Part shown: positions 18,001 through 26,157 of the stretch, piece by piece
Position numbering within the stretch: the first letter of the stretch is position 1
How the letters are laid out: each line of letters opens with the position of its first letter
Assembly: GCF_040267705.1 (NCBI RefSeq)
Contig: NZ_CP158374.1
Span: 2,480,001-2,544,000, forward strand
Direction: 5' to 3'
From: Agromyces sp. G08B096
Lineage (GTDB): Bacteria; Actinomycetota; Actinomycetes; Actinomycetales; Microbacteriaceae
DNA: 64,000 nt
Made by a program: the position numbers and the translations under genes
Notes under the pieces: model-generated
The model's database searches: none
What the model was told of the DNA's origin: nothing
Seen by the model: the letters and a program-made list of their open reading frames with translations, nothing else

Positions 18001-19286
18001 TGCGGCGCGGTGTAGGTCTCGAGCTGGTTCGTCGCGGGGTTCGTCACCGTGCAGACGGTCGACTGGTGCTGCCACGGGGCGGGCGGCGCCGCCTCCGTCA
18101 GCACGTAGTCGGAGCCGGCGAACACGTTCGCCCAGGTGTGCGTCTCGCCGAGCCCGATCGCGGCGCCGAGGCCGTTCGTCCCGGCCACCGCGTCGCCGCT
18201 GGCGTTCTGCTGGCCGGCGGGGCCGACGAGGGTCGTGTCGTGCACGACGCCGCCGCCCGACCGGGCGACCGAGTAGGAGAAGCTCGCCGCCGGTCCGCCG
18301 TCCGTGCCGACCTTCTTCACGACGAGGCCGCCGCAGTTGCTGATGGTGAGCGGCGTCGGGTCGCGGACGATGTCCTCGGTGGAGGCCTGCTGGCTGTTGC
18401 CGGTCCGGGTGATGAAGCCGTCGGCGGTGAACGTCTTGCAGGTGCCGCTGCCGAGCACGCCGGCGGCGGTGAGATCGATCGCGAGTTCACCGAACGTCGC
18501 GTCGTTGCCGGTGGCGGGGGTGTCGGTGTTCGTGCCGACCGCCGCCTGGTACGGGATGCTCCCGCCGAGCGGCTCCCAGCTGTTGCCGTCCCAGTCGAGG
18601 ACGCGGAGCAGCGTCTGCGCCCCGCTCGACTGGTAGTTGAACTCGATGAGGTAGTCGTCGTCGAAACTGCCCGGGTTGGGGCCTGCGAGCACCTGATAGG
18701 TGGTCATATCGCCGAGGCCCTGCAGCCGGGTCCAGTACTGGTAGAGGATGATGTGCGGCGTGCCGCCCACGTCGACGATCTCGTAGGCGCTCGCGGTGGT
18801 ACACCCGTCGCCCTTGGCGTTCGGCTCGGGGCTCGCCTCGGGGGTCCACGGGTTGTCGTCGATCTTGTCGCCGCCGGCGAAGACCGTGTTGTCCGTCCCG
18901 CCCGTGCAGTTCGCCGCGCTCGCGCCGGCGTCGTAGGCGAAGGACGCGTCGACGATCCCCGACGACTGATGCCCCGACGCCGTCACGTAGGGACTGGTCG
19001 TCGGGGTGCCGTCGAGGATGGTGTCCCAGTCGACCCCGCTGCCGACCGTCTTGTTCCCGTCGATCTCGAAGGAGGTCGAGATGGGCCCCACGGTGGCCGC
19101 CGACGCGGCCGGTGCCGGCCCGACCGGGGCGATCGCGAAGGCCACCGCCCCCGCCGAGGCGAGCAGGGCGCCGATGGTGAGGCCGCTCAGCCACCGCATG
19201 CGCTCGTGCCTCCGCCGGCGCCGGAGGTCGGCCCTCGTCTCGGCTCGAGGGGTCGTTCGGGTATGCAGCCGCTTGGCGTTCATCAT
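12054..19286 (-). CDS. Giant LAVTG-anchored surface protein B (CnaB/SpaA-like repeat array)
   Basis: 2410-aa predicted wall-anchored protein. Residues 1-63 form a long signal peptide (Arg-rich, then hydrophobic, ASA cleavage near 63). A beta-rich head domain spans about 64-320. Then come about eleven modules of ~90-115 aa, each starting V-x-V-x-K, with a middle Y-x-L-x-E and ending C-x-(V/I)-x-N. This is the Lys/Glu/Asn spacing of CnaB/SpaA-type domains that can form internal isopeptide bonds; bond formation is inferred. After these come longer K-E-L modules, a DUF11 repeat, the shared CVND...RLWPGAAV domain about 2080-2215, a last DUF11 repeat, LAVTG near 2369, a hydrophobic segment and an RRRR tail. 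No vWA domain. A second ATG directly follows the first and has better RBS spacing (GAAGG, 6 nt). Probably a fibrous surface stalk; ligand unknown. Confidence 0.87.
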   Translation of the reverse strand: MMNAKRLHTRTTPRAETRADLRRRRRHERMRWLSGLTIGALLASAGAVAFAIAPVGPAPAASAATVGPISTSFEIDGNKTVGSGVDWDTILDGTPTTSPYVTASGHQSSGIVDASFAYDAGASAANCTGGTDNTVFAGGDKIDDNPWTPEASPEPNAKGDGCTTASAYEIVDVGGTPHIILYQYWTRLQGLGDMTTYQVLAGPNPGSFDDDYLIEFNYQSSGAQTLLRVLDWDGNSWEPLGGSIPYQAAVGTNTDTPATGNDATFGELAIDLTAAGVLGSGTCKTFTADGFITRTGNSQQASTEDIVRDPTPLTISNCGGLVVKKVGTDGGPAASFSYSVARSGGGVVHDTTLVGPAGQQNASGDAVAGTNGLGAAIGLGETHTWANVFAGSDYVLTEAAPPAPWQHQSTVCTVTNPATNQLETYTAPQAFTLYVGATTTCTITNVTSGVKVTKVAEGDPTTFDFAVTGQPGTVPVAGGSSSQVFWYTPGSVVNLVEQPEPGSPQWRLQSISCAPQGGAYQTDVPTATASVQTVAGQVIDCTFTNRQDGAIRIIKNVAGGNGTFEFTTTIPGGPFSITTTGDAKTGMKEYTSLPAGNYSVTETTPAPAYDLTALTCVEDVTGDSVGTLATGTASISLQPGELVTCTYTNTQRGNIIVEKQTNPDGADDEFSFTLTGQPDFTLSDGENRAFNHVVPGAYTLAELALAGWDVTSMTCTGEAAPTTDSPIAFTLDPGETVTCTVLNTATKGSVEVEKHVAGVPEGYDWSFPISISPVPAGQQGTIQATDEDPTVGWTDLDVGVQYTLAEGEVPGWETGTITCTGLVDEDAGAAGFQFTVTPGLTLECDLTNTAEPASVDVTKHVSGVADGTPWSFLISIAPDPDGAGGQPATQAATDADPTVGWTGLAIGTQYTLTEQVPAGWEGGAISCTGIQDESDAPGLQFTATPGAALTCDVTNRAVPASAKVTKTAVGAGGQFTFVLDPVEPDGPAVEQVIVAPPGGGVGETTFANLVPGTEYAISEADPGSGWVAGELVCTVLHAGSQIPAAIDETGFTVAAGDVISCAITNTAKGTIVIVKHVDGADGSFGFTGTWPWNGQPEVGAFDIETTGGTGQAVFADVVAGGYSVTEDLLTSYVGELQQCTETRSGGDADDGSGVDPGDPLTGLIDLDPGETVTCVYSNTELGQIIVDKNIAGGPAAQVFDFEFSDGDTVTPFTLTADQAPWASPLLEPGEYSVEELLEENWELDSVSCVGSEGIEVTDGLATIDLAAGEVVTCTYLNSPEPGDVTLRKIVEGVPQGYPFDFSITIDPVPAGQQATQHVTQADASVSWNDLVVGQTYTLTEGDAPGWNEGAIVCEGLQDADAGAPGFQFTVTPGLSLSCTVTNEAVPGEVTVTKHVEGTPDGFDWSFELVISPADGVLPGASQEVSGTGDGTDTVTWTNLAIGTEYTITEVAPPDGWNEPSLLDCDVADSNPQLPGDQFVATPGLDVSCAITNSVVPPAGEISKELTSISQNEAGTWDLVYEVEVTNLSPIAPLVYDLEDRPFFGIGVVINSSSATGPSDEAADWDAVAGDYVLADDASVAASSTATYVITINATVPAEVYETSQQLCQPGETTPGGFRNTAWLQVGDGQPQPATDCDEPGRTTLDKELVGTPTRITDPADPNVGDWTVVYTVVVANPSDQDLFYDLSDTPGFPEGVVIESAVATNDAGVDTTGWNGESATVLADGEEILAGATHTYTITVIADVTDIVDIDDVTCTATTSGRGFFNEAEMDNGTIVTTDSDCETIPVGRIALSKTVDNSAFDGVDLADLGFGDDLELLGAGDWRLRAALHEGGDPGNPLLHSIAHAGDAGLVFTVPVGGYLLSEQIADAQAAHPLLAYYHATGWVCDDEIADDSVGTVVLGWLTTCSLENVADLVDVGIEKAYDLGDDPDGAVENGDTFDYVLTVTNHGTAPVAELDVTDLIDPELVVAGSAVFTDSAGGPLANWEETGTAGDNDFTAHGVGPFEPGHVVTITIPVTLPAPPPTETPDAVGPDDPAPVVPEIDLEDIPNEACVAITEGEGVPADLIEANDCDDVEVPKKAIDAGVYVRCVNDVPWLYYDIEVSDNVEPGEITVTWTSADGTLTKTETIPWDARTGRLLWPGAAVDENGVPYQFPGWRPVTEADLTNPPVPGTRFLDLILDENVATYPWRDMENPATITFEVNPSQSVLAVYPQALPTCAIDRPPLLEIEKTSSVTSAKPGSSFEYTLQVRSTGIGAAEPVTLIDEIPADLRVDAITTAGAPAFPRWEGCEVTGRGAGGYGGTLRCELLGVLGPNITEAPPVTLDVTLRPTSRATSLTNTGEVCYGNPDVPDDGIVCAESSVRITVPQPLAVTGANAGGLLAAALGVLGLGAILGALAISRRRREQQVTKG
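12252..12884. repeat. 633-bp near-identical block, copy 2 (in surface protein B)
   Basis: Partner of 2492-3124. Identity stops abruptly at 12884/3124, inside the codons after RLLWPG, and similarity drops there to ordinary paralogue level. The codon style (TTG, GGT, GAT, TAT) also changes at this edge. That is the expected trace of recombination or gene conversion rather than shared ancestry of the whole gene. Confidence 0.9.
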
Positions 19287-19400
19287 CAGCCTTCGGGTTA
19301 CGAGGACGACCGCCGCCGTCCTCGGCTGGGTTCAGGCCCCGGGTAGTGGGCCCAGAGTCCGCGGGTAAGACGGGCTCGCGGTCATCCTCCCACCGTGCCC

Positions 19401-19439
19401 CTATCGCGAGATAGTCTCAGGTTGGCACCAAAACGGGGG
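19401..19439. promoter_or_regulatory. Upstream elements of surface protein B
   Basis: CTATC-GCGA-GATAG inverted repeat at 19401-19414 and CACCAAAACGGGGG at 19426-19439, the latter shared with the protein A upstream region. They lie 115-155 bp before the start at 19286 on the minus strand. Suggested operator or activator sites; no clear -35/-10 pair was found. Confidence 0.4.
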
Positions 19440-19448
19440 CCAGCATGA

Positions 19449-19479
19449 CGGATGCCGCGGCCCCCTGCCGCGGCATCCG
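19449..19479. terminator. Hairpin terminator after surface protein C
   Basis: Perfect 12-bp arms (19449-19460 and 19468-19479) with a 7-nt loop CCCCCTG. It sits 41 bp beyond the stop of surface protein C on the minus strand and directly before the upstream elements of protein B, so it separates the two transcription units. Confidence 0.82.
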
Positions 19480-19519
19480 CCCGCTGTTCACGCCGCGTTC
19501 ACGGCGCCTGCCTCCCCGG

Positions 19520-22024
19520 TCATCGGGCCTCCCGGAAGCGGCGACCGGCGCGGAGCCCCGCCGCCCCGAGCAGGAGCAGCAGCGCCGCCGAGGCGAGCAC
19601 CGCCGTACCGTCGACACCGGTCGCCGCGAGGCCGCCGCGCGATGGCGAGGCCGCCGCCGGCGTCACCGGCCGGACCGGCTGGTCGGGCGCCGCGTTGCAG
19701 TTCGGCGTCGGCGGCGGGTACACCGCCACCGCGTCGTTCGACGGGTTCACCCGGATCTCCACTACGGCCTCGTCTCGGAGGTCGTAGAACGGGGCCGACG
19801 GGTCGAGCACCCAGGTGCCGTCGGCCAGCTGGGTCCAGCCCGGCCAGGCGATCGGGTCGCCCGCCTCGTTCACCGCCGCGCCCGGCCAGAGCCGCTGGCC
19901 CGAGATCGTCATGCCGCTCGTCCACCCGGCCGGGTAGGCGATCGGATCGACCTGCGATGCGCCGTCGGCGAGGATCGCCGCGACATCGCTCGCCGGGATC
20001 GACGGATCACGCGCCGCGAAAGCCTCCGGCGTCCACCAGATCAGCACGATCGGGTTCGCCGCGGGGTCGCCCACCTCGAACGGGGTGATCGAGAAGGTGA
20101 ACCAGGGCGTGTCGTTCACGCACTGGGCCATCCCGACGAGGCCCACGGACTTCACCGGGGTCTCGGCCTCGTCGCAGTCGTTCGCGGGGTTGGTGTCGAG
20201 CCCGACGGGCTCGTCGTCCGCGACCGCGGCGAGCGCGGGCGCGTCGTCGGGCGGGTAGGCCTCGACGGCGACGCACGCGGCGTTCACGAGCGGCGGGATG
20301 GGTTGGTCGGGCGCCGGTTGCGCCAGGTCGCCCACGGTGACGTCGAAGGTGATCGTCACGACGTCGCCCGGGTCGAGCCAGCCCTCGTGCTGCACGGTGA
20401 GCACGCCGTCGGCGACCGTCACCTCACCCCACGCATCCGGATCCGGCGAGATGACCGCGGACCCCTCGACGTACTCGACGCCCTCGGGCAGCGTGTCGGT
20501 GACGAGCGCGCGGTAGGCGGGGTCGTCGCCCACGTTCGTGATGGTCAGGCTGTAGGTGATCACGTCGCCTTCGCCCGAGTCGACCGGGCCGCCGTCGGCG
20601 GTCGTGGCGGTCTTCTCCAGGCCGACGTCGACGAGCATCACCGGGTGGTCGACGACGCACGGATCCTCGTCGACGAGCGCCGCGGGCTCGGTCGGGCATT
20701 CCCCGCCGGGCGAGGGCTCGACCTCGTTGTGCAGCAGCGTGCCGCCCGCGTCGGCGTCGACCCTGACGGTGTACCAGGTCGTCGCCTCCTCGCCCGGATC
20801 GAGCTCGGGGACGTTCCAGGTGAGCACCGTGCCGGCCGGACCGGTGAGGCCCGGCCCGAGCTCGACGAGCGTGGCGTCGTCGAGCACGTCGGCGAGATCG
20901 TCGTACGCCTGGGCGCCGGTGACGACGGTGTCGGAGTCGTTCACGGCGTGGAGGGTGTACGTGATGAGCTCACCGGGCGACACCTCGGCCCCGTCGGCCG
21001 GGTCCGAGGACTTGTCGAGCAGCCAGTGCGGCGTGGGGCACGGCAGGATCACGATCGTCCCGGTGCGGTCGTTCTCCGGGTCGTCGCCCACGCGGTGCAG
21101 CACGACGAGGTACGCGCCGGGGGCCGGCAGGTCGAACTGCCACTGGAACCCGGTGCCCGTCGCGGTGAAGGTGTGCGAGCCGACGAGCGTCATCGTGTCT
21201 CCGGCGTAGACCCGCACCTCGTACTGGAAGGCGAGCAGGAGGCCGGCGAGCGTGACGTCGAGGGCCGGCAGTTCGCCGTTCGGCGCGATGCACGGCACGA
21301 AACCGAGCTGGAGCGTCGGCGCTGGCGCCTCGCAGTCCTCACCGAGGATAGGGAGCAGCGCGAGGTTCAGCCCCGGGAAGTGCTTCTGCACCCCCTCGGC
21401 GTCGAGGTAGTCGAACGCCGGGATCACGTCGCGCAGATCCTGGTGCAGGGCGTGTGCGTGGCCGCCCGAGTACGGGTCGCTCGGGTCGCCGTTCGGATCG
21501 ATGATCGACCGCACACTCGGGCTGATCGCCACGTACGGGTTCGCGTCGCTCGCGGTCGCGTGGCAGATGTCCACGTGATCGTTCCACTCGGGCACCGTCG
21601 AGGGGGGCCCTGCGAGCGGGGCAGCTTGCGCCGCGTCGGCGGCGGGCGGCGCGACGGATGCCTCGGCCTCGGCGGCCGCCGCATCCGTTCCGGCGTCGGC
21701 CGGGACGTGCTCGACGGGTGGCGCTTCCGGTTCGGCCGCGGGAGCCTCCTCCGGCGGCTCGGGTGCAGGCGGTGCTTCCTCGGCTGCCGGCTCGGCGGGC
21801 AGCGCCTCGGCGGGGGCCTCCTCGGGCGGCGGTGCCGGCTCCGCGGGCGGCGAGGCCGCGACGGTCGCCGCAGGATCGGCGATCCCCTCCTCGGCGGCGG
21901 CCATCGTCGGCAGGCCGAGGAGGATCAGGCCCGCCGTGGTGAGGGCGGCGATGCCCCCGCGCACGGCGGATCGGGTGGAGAGGGAGTTTCGGCGCGCGCG
22001 GCGCGCCATGCTGCGCTGTGACAT
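19520..22024 (-). CDS. LAATG-anchored surface protein C (DUF11 repeats)
   Basis: 834-aa predicted wall-anchored protein. Signal peptide about 1-45 (PTMAAA cleavage), then a Pro/Ala/Glu-rich spacer about 50-140. Next is a HVDICHATAS...NPYV...GGHAHALHQD segment of a type often found in actinobacterial surface proteins, a beta-sandwich domain, and two DUF11-like repeats (about 340-620) with L-D-K-S and L-E-K-T starts. The CVND...RLWPGAAV...VNPS...VYP domain spans about 627-775, LAATG lies near 800, and a hydrophobic helix and basic tail finish the protein. Here the CVND domain sits directly before the sorting signal, without the DUF11 module that follows it in A and B, and it uses ordinary local codons. 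Start supported by AGGAG 5 nt upstream of ATG. Function unknown; surface location well supported. Confidence 0.87.
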   Translation of the reverse strand: MSQRSMARRARRNSLSTRSAVRGGIAALTTAGLILLGLPTMAAAEEGIADPAATVAASPPAEPAPPPEEAPAEALPAEPAAEEAPPAPEPPEEAPAAEPEAPPVEHVPADAGTDAAAAEAEASVAPPAADAAQAAPLAGPPSTVPEWNDHVDICHATASDANPYVAISPSVRSIIDPNGDPSDPYSGGHAHALHQDLRDVIPAFDYLDAEGVQKHFPGLNLALLPILGEDCEAPAPTLQLGFVPCIAPNGELPALDVTLAGLLLAFQYEVRVYAGDTMTLVGSHTFTATGTGFQWQFDLPAPGAYLVVLHRVGDDPENDRTGTIVILPCPTPHWLLDKSSDPADGAEVSPGELITYTLHAVNDSDTVVTGAQAYDDLADVLDDATLVELGPGLTGPAGTVLTWNVPELDPGEEATTWYTVRVDADAGGTLLHNEVEPSPGGECPTEPAALVDEDPCVVDHPVMLVDVGLEKTATTADGGPVDSGEGDVITYSLTITNVGDDPAYRALVTDTLPEGVEYVEGSAVISPDPDAWGEVTVADGVLTVQHEGWLDPGDVVTITFDVTVGDLAQPAPDQPIPPLVNAACVAVEAYPPDDAPALAAVADDEPVGLDTNPANDCDEAETPVKSVGLVGMAQCVNDTPWFTFSITPFEVGDPAANPIVLIWWTPEAFAARDPSIPASDVAAILADGASQVDPIAYPAGWTSGMTISGQRLWPGAAVNEAGDPIAWPGWTQLADGTWVLDPSAPFYDLRDEAVVEIRVNPSNDAVAVYPPPTPNCNAAPDQPVRPVTPAAASPSRGGLAATGVDGTAVLASAALLLLLGAAGLRAGRRFREAR

Positions 22025-22132
22025 GTCAGCTCCTGTGGGTTTCGGGTTGGAGCCGGCTCGGGTAAGAGTCGGGTGTCAGCGCTTCCAGTGTCCCGCCGCG
22101 ATCGCAAGAAAAGAAGTATTCCTCATCTTTTG

Positions 22133-22149
22133 ACCCGTGAATGGGGGTG
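22133..22149. promoter_or_regulatory. ACC...GGGGG element upstream of surface protein C
   Basis: ACCCGTGAATGGGGGTG on the plus strand, aligned with ACCCCTGAACTGGGGGTG at 11909-11926 upstream of surface protein A. It is 109 bp before the start of protein C and about 60 bp before the divergent yihY promoter. Candidate shared control site. Confidence 0.35.
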
Positions 22150-22209
22150 TTCGAGCCCGACGGGGACGGCGGCCGGGTGCGGCATCCCCTCGCCTCGCCA
22201 CCCCCTCGC

Positions 22210-22215
22210 TATCGT
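22210..22215 (+). promoter_or_regulatory. -10 element of a leaderless yihY-like transcript
   Basis: TATCGT is followed after 6 nt by GTG at 22222. With no Shine-Dalgarno sequence, this spacing puts the transcript start at the start codon. It decides the start over the in-frame ATG at 22141, which would lie upstream of this promoter. Confidence 0.6.
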
Positions 22216-22221
22216 GAGCGT

Positions 22222-23502
22222 GTGGGCGATCGCGCGAACGACGGCCGGGGGGATGCCGCAGCGCCTCGCCGCGCGCGCGCCACAGCGGCTCGGGCCGGCG
22301 CAGAGGTGAAGGAAGACCTCGAGGCCGCCAGGCGCCGGCTCGAAGAGGCCGGCCAGCCGCTGCGCGAGCGGTTCGACCCGCAGATCCAGCAGGTGAGCCG
22401 GATCACGAGGCGCACGATGCGCATCTTCCCGGTGCGCGTCTGGCGCCACTTCCTCCTGCAGAACGGCTTCATCATGTCCTCGGGCATGAGCTATCAGTCG
22501 CTGTTCGCGGTCTTCGCCGGCGTCTACGTCCTCTTCGCCATCGCGGGCATCTGGCTCGTGGGCGATGAGGAGGCCATGGAGGCCTTCGCGACGCTCGTCA
22601 ACACCTACGCCCCAGGCCTCATCGGCGACAACGGCGTGATCACCACCCAGGCGCTCATCCAGATCACGCAGGAGAACACCAGCCTCTTCGGCTGGACCGG
22701 CGCCATCGCGCTCGCGGGCTTCATCTGGACCGCGATCGGGTTCGTCACCTACGCGCGCATCGGTGTGCGCAGCATGTTCGGGCTGCCGAAGGACACGCGG
22801 TCCTACGTGTTGCTCAAGGCGCGGGACCTCGTCGCCGCCCTCGTGTTCGGCCTCGTGCTGCTCGCGGCCACCGCGATGTCGATCGTCACGACGAACTTCA
22901 TCGACTGGATCCTCGGCGTGCTCGGCTGGGACTTCGGCTCGAACTGGTCGACCTATTTCGTGCAGTTCGGCGCCCTGCTCGTGGTCTTCGCGATCGACAC
23001 GCTCGCGCTCGCGGCGCTCTTCCGCTTTCTCTCCGGCGCGGCCATGCCGTGGCGGCGGATGTGGGTCGGCTCGCTGCTCGGGTCGGCGGGGGTCAGCGTG
23101 CTGCAGCTGTTCAGCTCCGTCGTGCTCGCCTTCACCACCGACAATCCGCTCCTCGCGACGTTCGCGGTGTTCGTCGGCCTCCTCCTCTGGTTCCGCATCA
23201 CGAGCATCGTCATCCTCGTCGCCGCGAGCTGGATCGCCGTCGAGGCGAGCGACGCGAACGAATCGCTCCGGCTCGTCACGCCCGAGCAGCTCGAGGCGGA
23301 ACGGCGCCAGCGGGAGTACGAGGCGCTCGTCACGGCGGCGCGGGTGCGCGTGCGCATGTCGCAGGACGAGCTCACACGCGCCAGCTGGATCGGGCGATTC
23401 ACCGCGAAGCGCAGCCTCGGCCGAGCGGAGGCCGAGCTCGCCGAACTCGAGGCGTCTCCCCCGCCCCCGGTGCCGAAGAGGGATGTCGGCTGGCTCGAAT
23501 AG
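22222..23502 (+). CDS. YihY/BrkB family inner-membrane protein
   Basis: 426-aa polytopic membrane protein of the YihY/virulence factor BrkB family. The old name 'ribonuclease BN' for this family is wrong, and its function is not settled. After an Ala/Arg-rich cytosolic start, family features include SSGMSYQSLFAVFAGVY, then about six membrane segments with the TGAIALAGFIWTAIGFV and FRITSIVILVAASWIAVE segments, and a charged C-terminal tail with a likely coiled helix. GTG at 22222 is chosen from the leaderless promoter at 22210. The upstream ATG at 22141 would add 27 low-complexity residues. The TAG stop forms the first half of a possible -10 for xth. Confidence 0.85.
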   Translation: MGDRANDGRGDAAAPRRARATAARAGAEVKEDLEAARRRLEEAGQPLRERFDPQIQQVSRITRRTMRIFPVRVWRHFLLQNGFIMSSGMSYQSLFAVFAGVYVLFAIAGIWLVGDEEAMEAFATLVNTYAPGLIGDNGVITTQALIQITQENTSLFGWTGAIALAGFIWTAIGFVTYARIGVRSMFGLPKDTRSYVLLKARDLVAALVFGLVLLAATAMSIVTTNFIDWILGVLGWDFGSNWSTYFVQFGALLVVFAIDTLALAALFRFLSGAAMPWRRMWVGSLLGSAGVSVLQLFSSVVLAFTTDNPLLATFAVFVGLLLWFRITSIVILVAASWIAVEASDANESLRLVTPEQLEAERRQREYEALVTAARVRVRMSQDELTRASWIGRFTAKRSLGRAEAELAELEASPPPPVPKRDVGWLE

Positions 23503-23505
23503 GAT
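23500..23505 (+). promoter_or_regulatory. Possible -10 for xth overlapping the yihY stop codon
   Basis: TAGGAT begins with the TAG stop of the upstream gene and ends 7 nt before the ATG at 23513, the spacing of a leaderless promoter. AGGA inside it could instead serve as an RBS 8 nt before the ATG, so the two readings compete. Confidence 0.45.
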
Positions 23506-23512
23506 CGATCCC

Positions 23513-24349
23513 ATGCCTGCCAAGCCCCTCCGCGTCGCCACTGCCAACGTGAACGGAGTGCGAGCGGCGTACCGTCGCGGCATGGGCGACTGGCTCGCCG
23601 CACGCGACGTCGACATCCTCGCGCTGCAGGAGGTGCGCGCCTCCACCGACGACCTCACGGCGCTGCTCGGCGACGAGTGGGACGTGCTGCACGACCCGGC
23701 GAGCGCGAAGGGCCGTGCCGGCGTCGCCATCGCGAGCCGGCAGAAGGCGCACATCCACCGCGTCGAGTTCGGCGCGACCGACTTCGACACCGCTGGCCGG
23801 TGGCTCGAGGCCGACTACGAGGTCGGCGACCGCATCGTCACCATCGTGAGCGCCTACGTGCACACCGGCTCCGTCGACACCCCCAAGCAGGTCGAGAAGT
23901 ACCGCTTCCTCGACGCGATGGAGGCGCGGCTGCCGCAGCTGGCCGAGCACAGCGAGTTCGCCGTCGTCATGGGCGACCTCAACGTGGGCCATCGCACCCT
24001 CGACATCAAGAACTGGAAGGGCAACGTCAAGAACGCCGGCTTCCTCCCCGAGGAGCGCGCCTACTTCGACCGGTTCGTCGGGGCAGAGGGCGAGCCCGGC
24101 TACAACGACGGGGCCGGCCTCGGCTTCGTCGACGTCGGCCGCCGGGCCGCCGGCGAGGTCGACGGCCCGTACACCTGGTGGTCGTGGCGCGGGAAGGCGT
24201 TCGACAACGACACGGGCTGGCGCATCGACTACCAGCTCGCCACCAAGGCCCTCGCCGACACCGTGGTCTCCTACACCGTCGATCGCGCGGCCGCCTACGA
24301 CGAGCGATGGTCCGACCACGCTCCCGTCGTCGTCGACTACGCCATCTGA
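23513..24349 (+). CDS. xth: Exodeoxyribonuclease III (AP endonuclease family)
   Basis: 278-aa exonuclease III of the EEP (exonuclease/endonuclease/phosphatase) superfamily, acting in base excision repair by cutting at abasic sites and trimming 3' ends. Visible catalytic motifs: ATANVNGVRAA (Asn, residues 10-20), LALQEVR (metal-binding Glu near 40), SAYVHTG (Tyr), VVMGDLNVGH (Asp/Asn), and the terminal WRIDYQLA and SDHAPVVVDY (Asp/His). Length is typical. The start codon is 11 nt after the yihY stop; trpS follows after 18 nt, so co-expression with trpS is possible but has no functional logic. Confidence 0.93.
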   Translation: MPAKPLRVATANVNGVRAAYRRGMGDWLAARDVDILALQEVRASTDDLTALLGDEWDVLHDPASAKGRAGVAIASRQKAHIHRVEFGATDFDTAGRWLEADYEVGDRIVTIVSAYVHTGSVDTPKQVEKYRFLDAMEARLPQLAEHSEFAVVMGDLNVGHRTLDIKNWKGNVKNAGFLPEERAYFDRFVGAEGEPGYNDGAGLGFVDVGRRAAGEVDGPYTWWSWRGKAFDNDTGWRIDYQLATKALADTVVSYTVDRAAAYDERWSDHAPVVVDYAI

Positions 24350-25378
<1,029 letters not shown>

Positions 25379-25379
25379 C

Positions 25380-26150
25380 GTGGTCAGCCGCACCGGCTCG
25401 CGGGTGCGCGAGCCGTCACCCGTCGTCCTGTTCGACCTCGACGACACGCTCATGGCGCATCGAGAGGCGGTCGAGTCGGGCATACTCCTTCACGCCGGCG
25501 AGCTCGGGTACATCCCCGACCCCGACGCCGCGGCCATGCAGCGCCTCTGGTACGAGCTCGAGGAACGGCACTACCACGCCTACCTCGCGGGCGAGCTGAG
25601 CTTCGAGGGCCAGCGGAGGGCTCGCGCGCGCGACTTCGCGGCGGCGCACGGCGTCGACCTCGACGACGACGCGGCCGGAGCCTGGTTCGCGACGTACTTC
25701 GAGCGCTATCGCGAATCGTGGTCGCTTCACGACGATGCGCTGCCCACCCTCGACGCGCTCGAGCGCGAGCTCCCGGGCGTGCGCTTCGGCATCATCACGA
25801 ACGGCGAACTCGAGTTCCAGACGGCGAAGCTCGTGCGGCTCGAACTCCCCGGGCGGTTCTCCCATGTGGTCGCCTCCGGCGCGGTCGGCGTCACGAAGCC
25901 CGACGCCGCGATCTTCCGTCACGCGATCGAACGCTTCGCCGCCGACGCCCCGGTCGGCGCGGCCGCGTACGTCGGCGACCGGCTCCGCACCGACGCGATC
26001 GGCGCGGCGCATGCCGGGCTGCTCGGCGTCTGGCTGAACCGCCGCGGCGTCACCCCGACGGCCGACGAGGCCGCCGACGCCGAGGCATCCGGCGTGGTGG
26101 AGATCACGCGACTCGCCGAACTGCCCGCGCTGCTGGCCGACCGCTGGTGA
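25380..26150 (+). CDS. HAD-superfamily hydrolase
   Basis: 256-aa haloacid dehalogenase-like phosphatase of subfamily I. Motif I is FDLDDTL (nucleophile Asp19, acid Asp21); motif II is IITNGE; motif III is the Lys in VTKPDAAIF; motif IV is YVGDRLRTDAIGAAHAG. A helical cap lies between motifs I and II. The closest known types are YjjG/phosphoglycolate phosphatase-like enzymes, but the substrate cannot be told from sequence. The GTG start is one base after the trpS stop and lacks its own RBS. The transcript ends at the hairpin 26158-26199. Confidence 0.87.
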   Translation: MVSRTGSRVREPSPVVLFDLDDTLMAHREAVESGILLHAGELGYIPDPDAAAMQRLWYELEERHYHAYLAGELSFEGQRRARARDFAAAHGVDLDDDAAGAWFATYFERYRESWSLHDDALPTLDALERELPGVRFGIITNGELEFQTAKLVRLELPGRFSHVVASGAVGVTKPDAAIFRHAIERFAADAPVGAAAYVGDRLRTDAIGAAHAGLLGVWLNRRGVTPTADEAADAEASGVVEITRLAELPALLADRW

Positions 26151-26157
26151 CGAACGG

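Noticed and set aside
11928..19346. 2472-codon open frame on the plus strand opposite surface protein B
   Set aside because: Same reason: a high-GC shadow without motifs or a promoter, covering a well-supported gene.
22141..22221. Upstream ATG of the YihY gene
   Set aside because: A -10 with leaderless spacing to GTG 22222 lies downstream of it, so it would not be in the main transcript.
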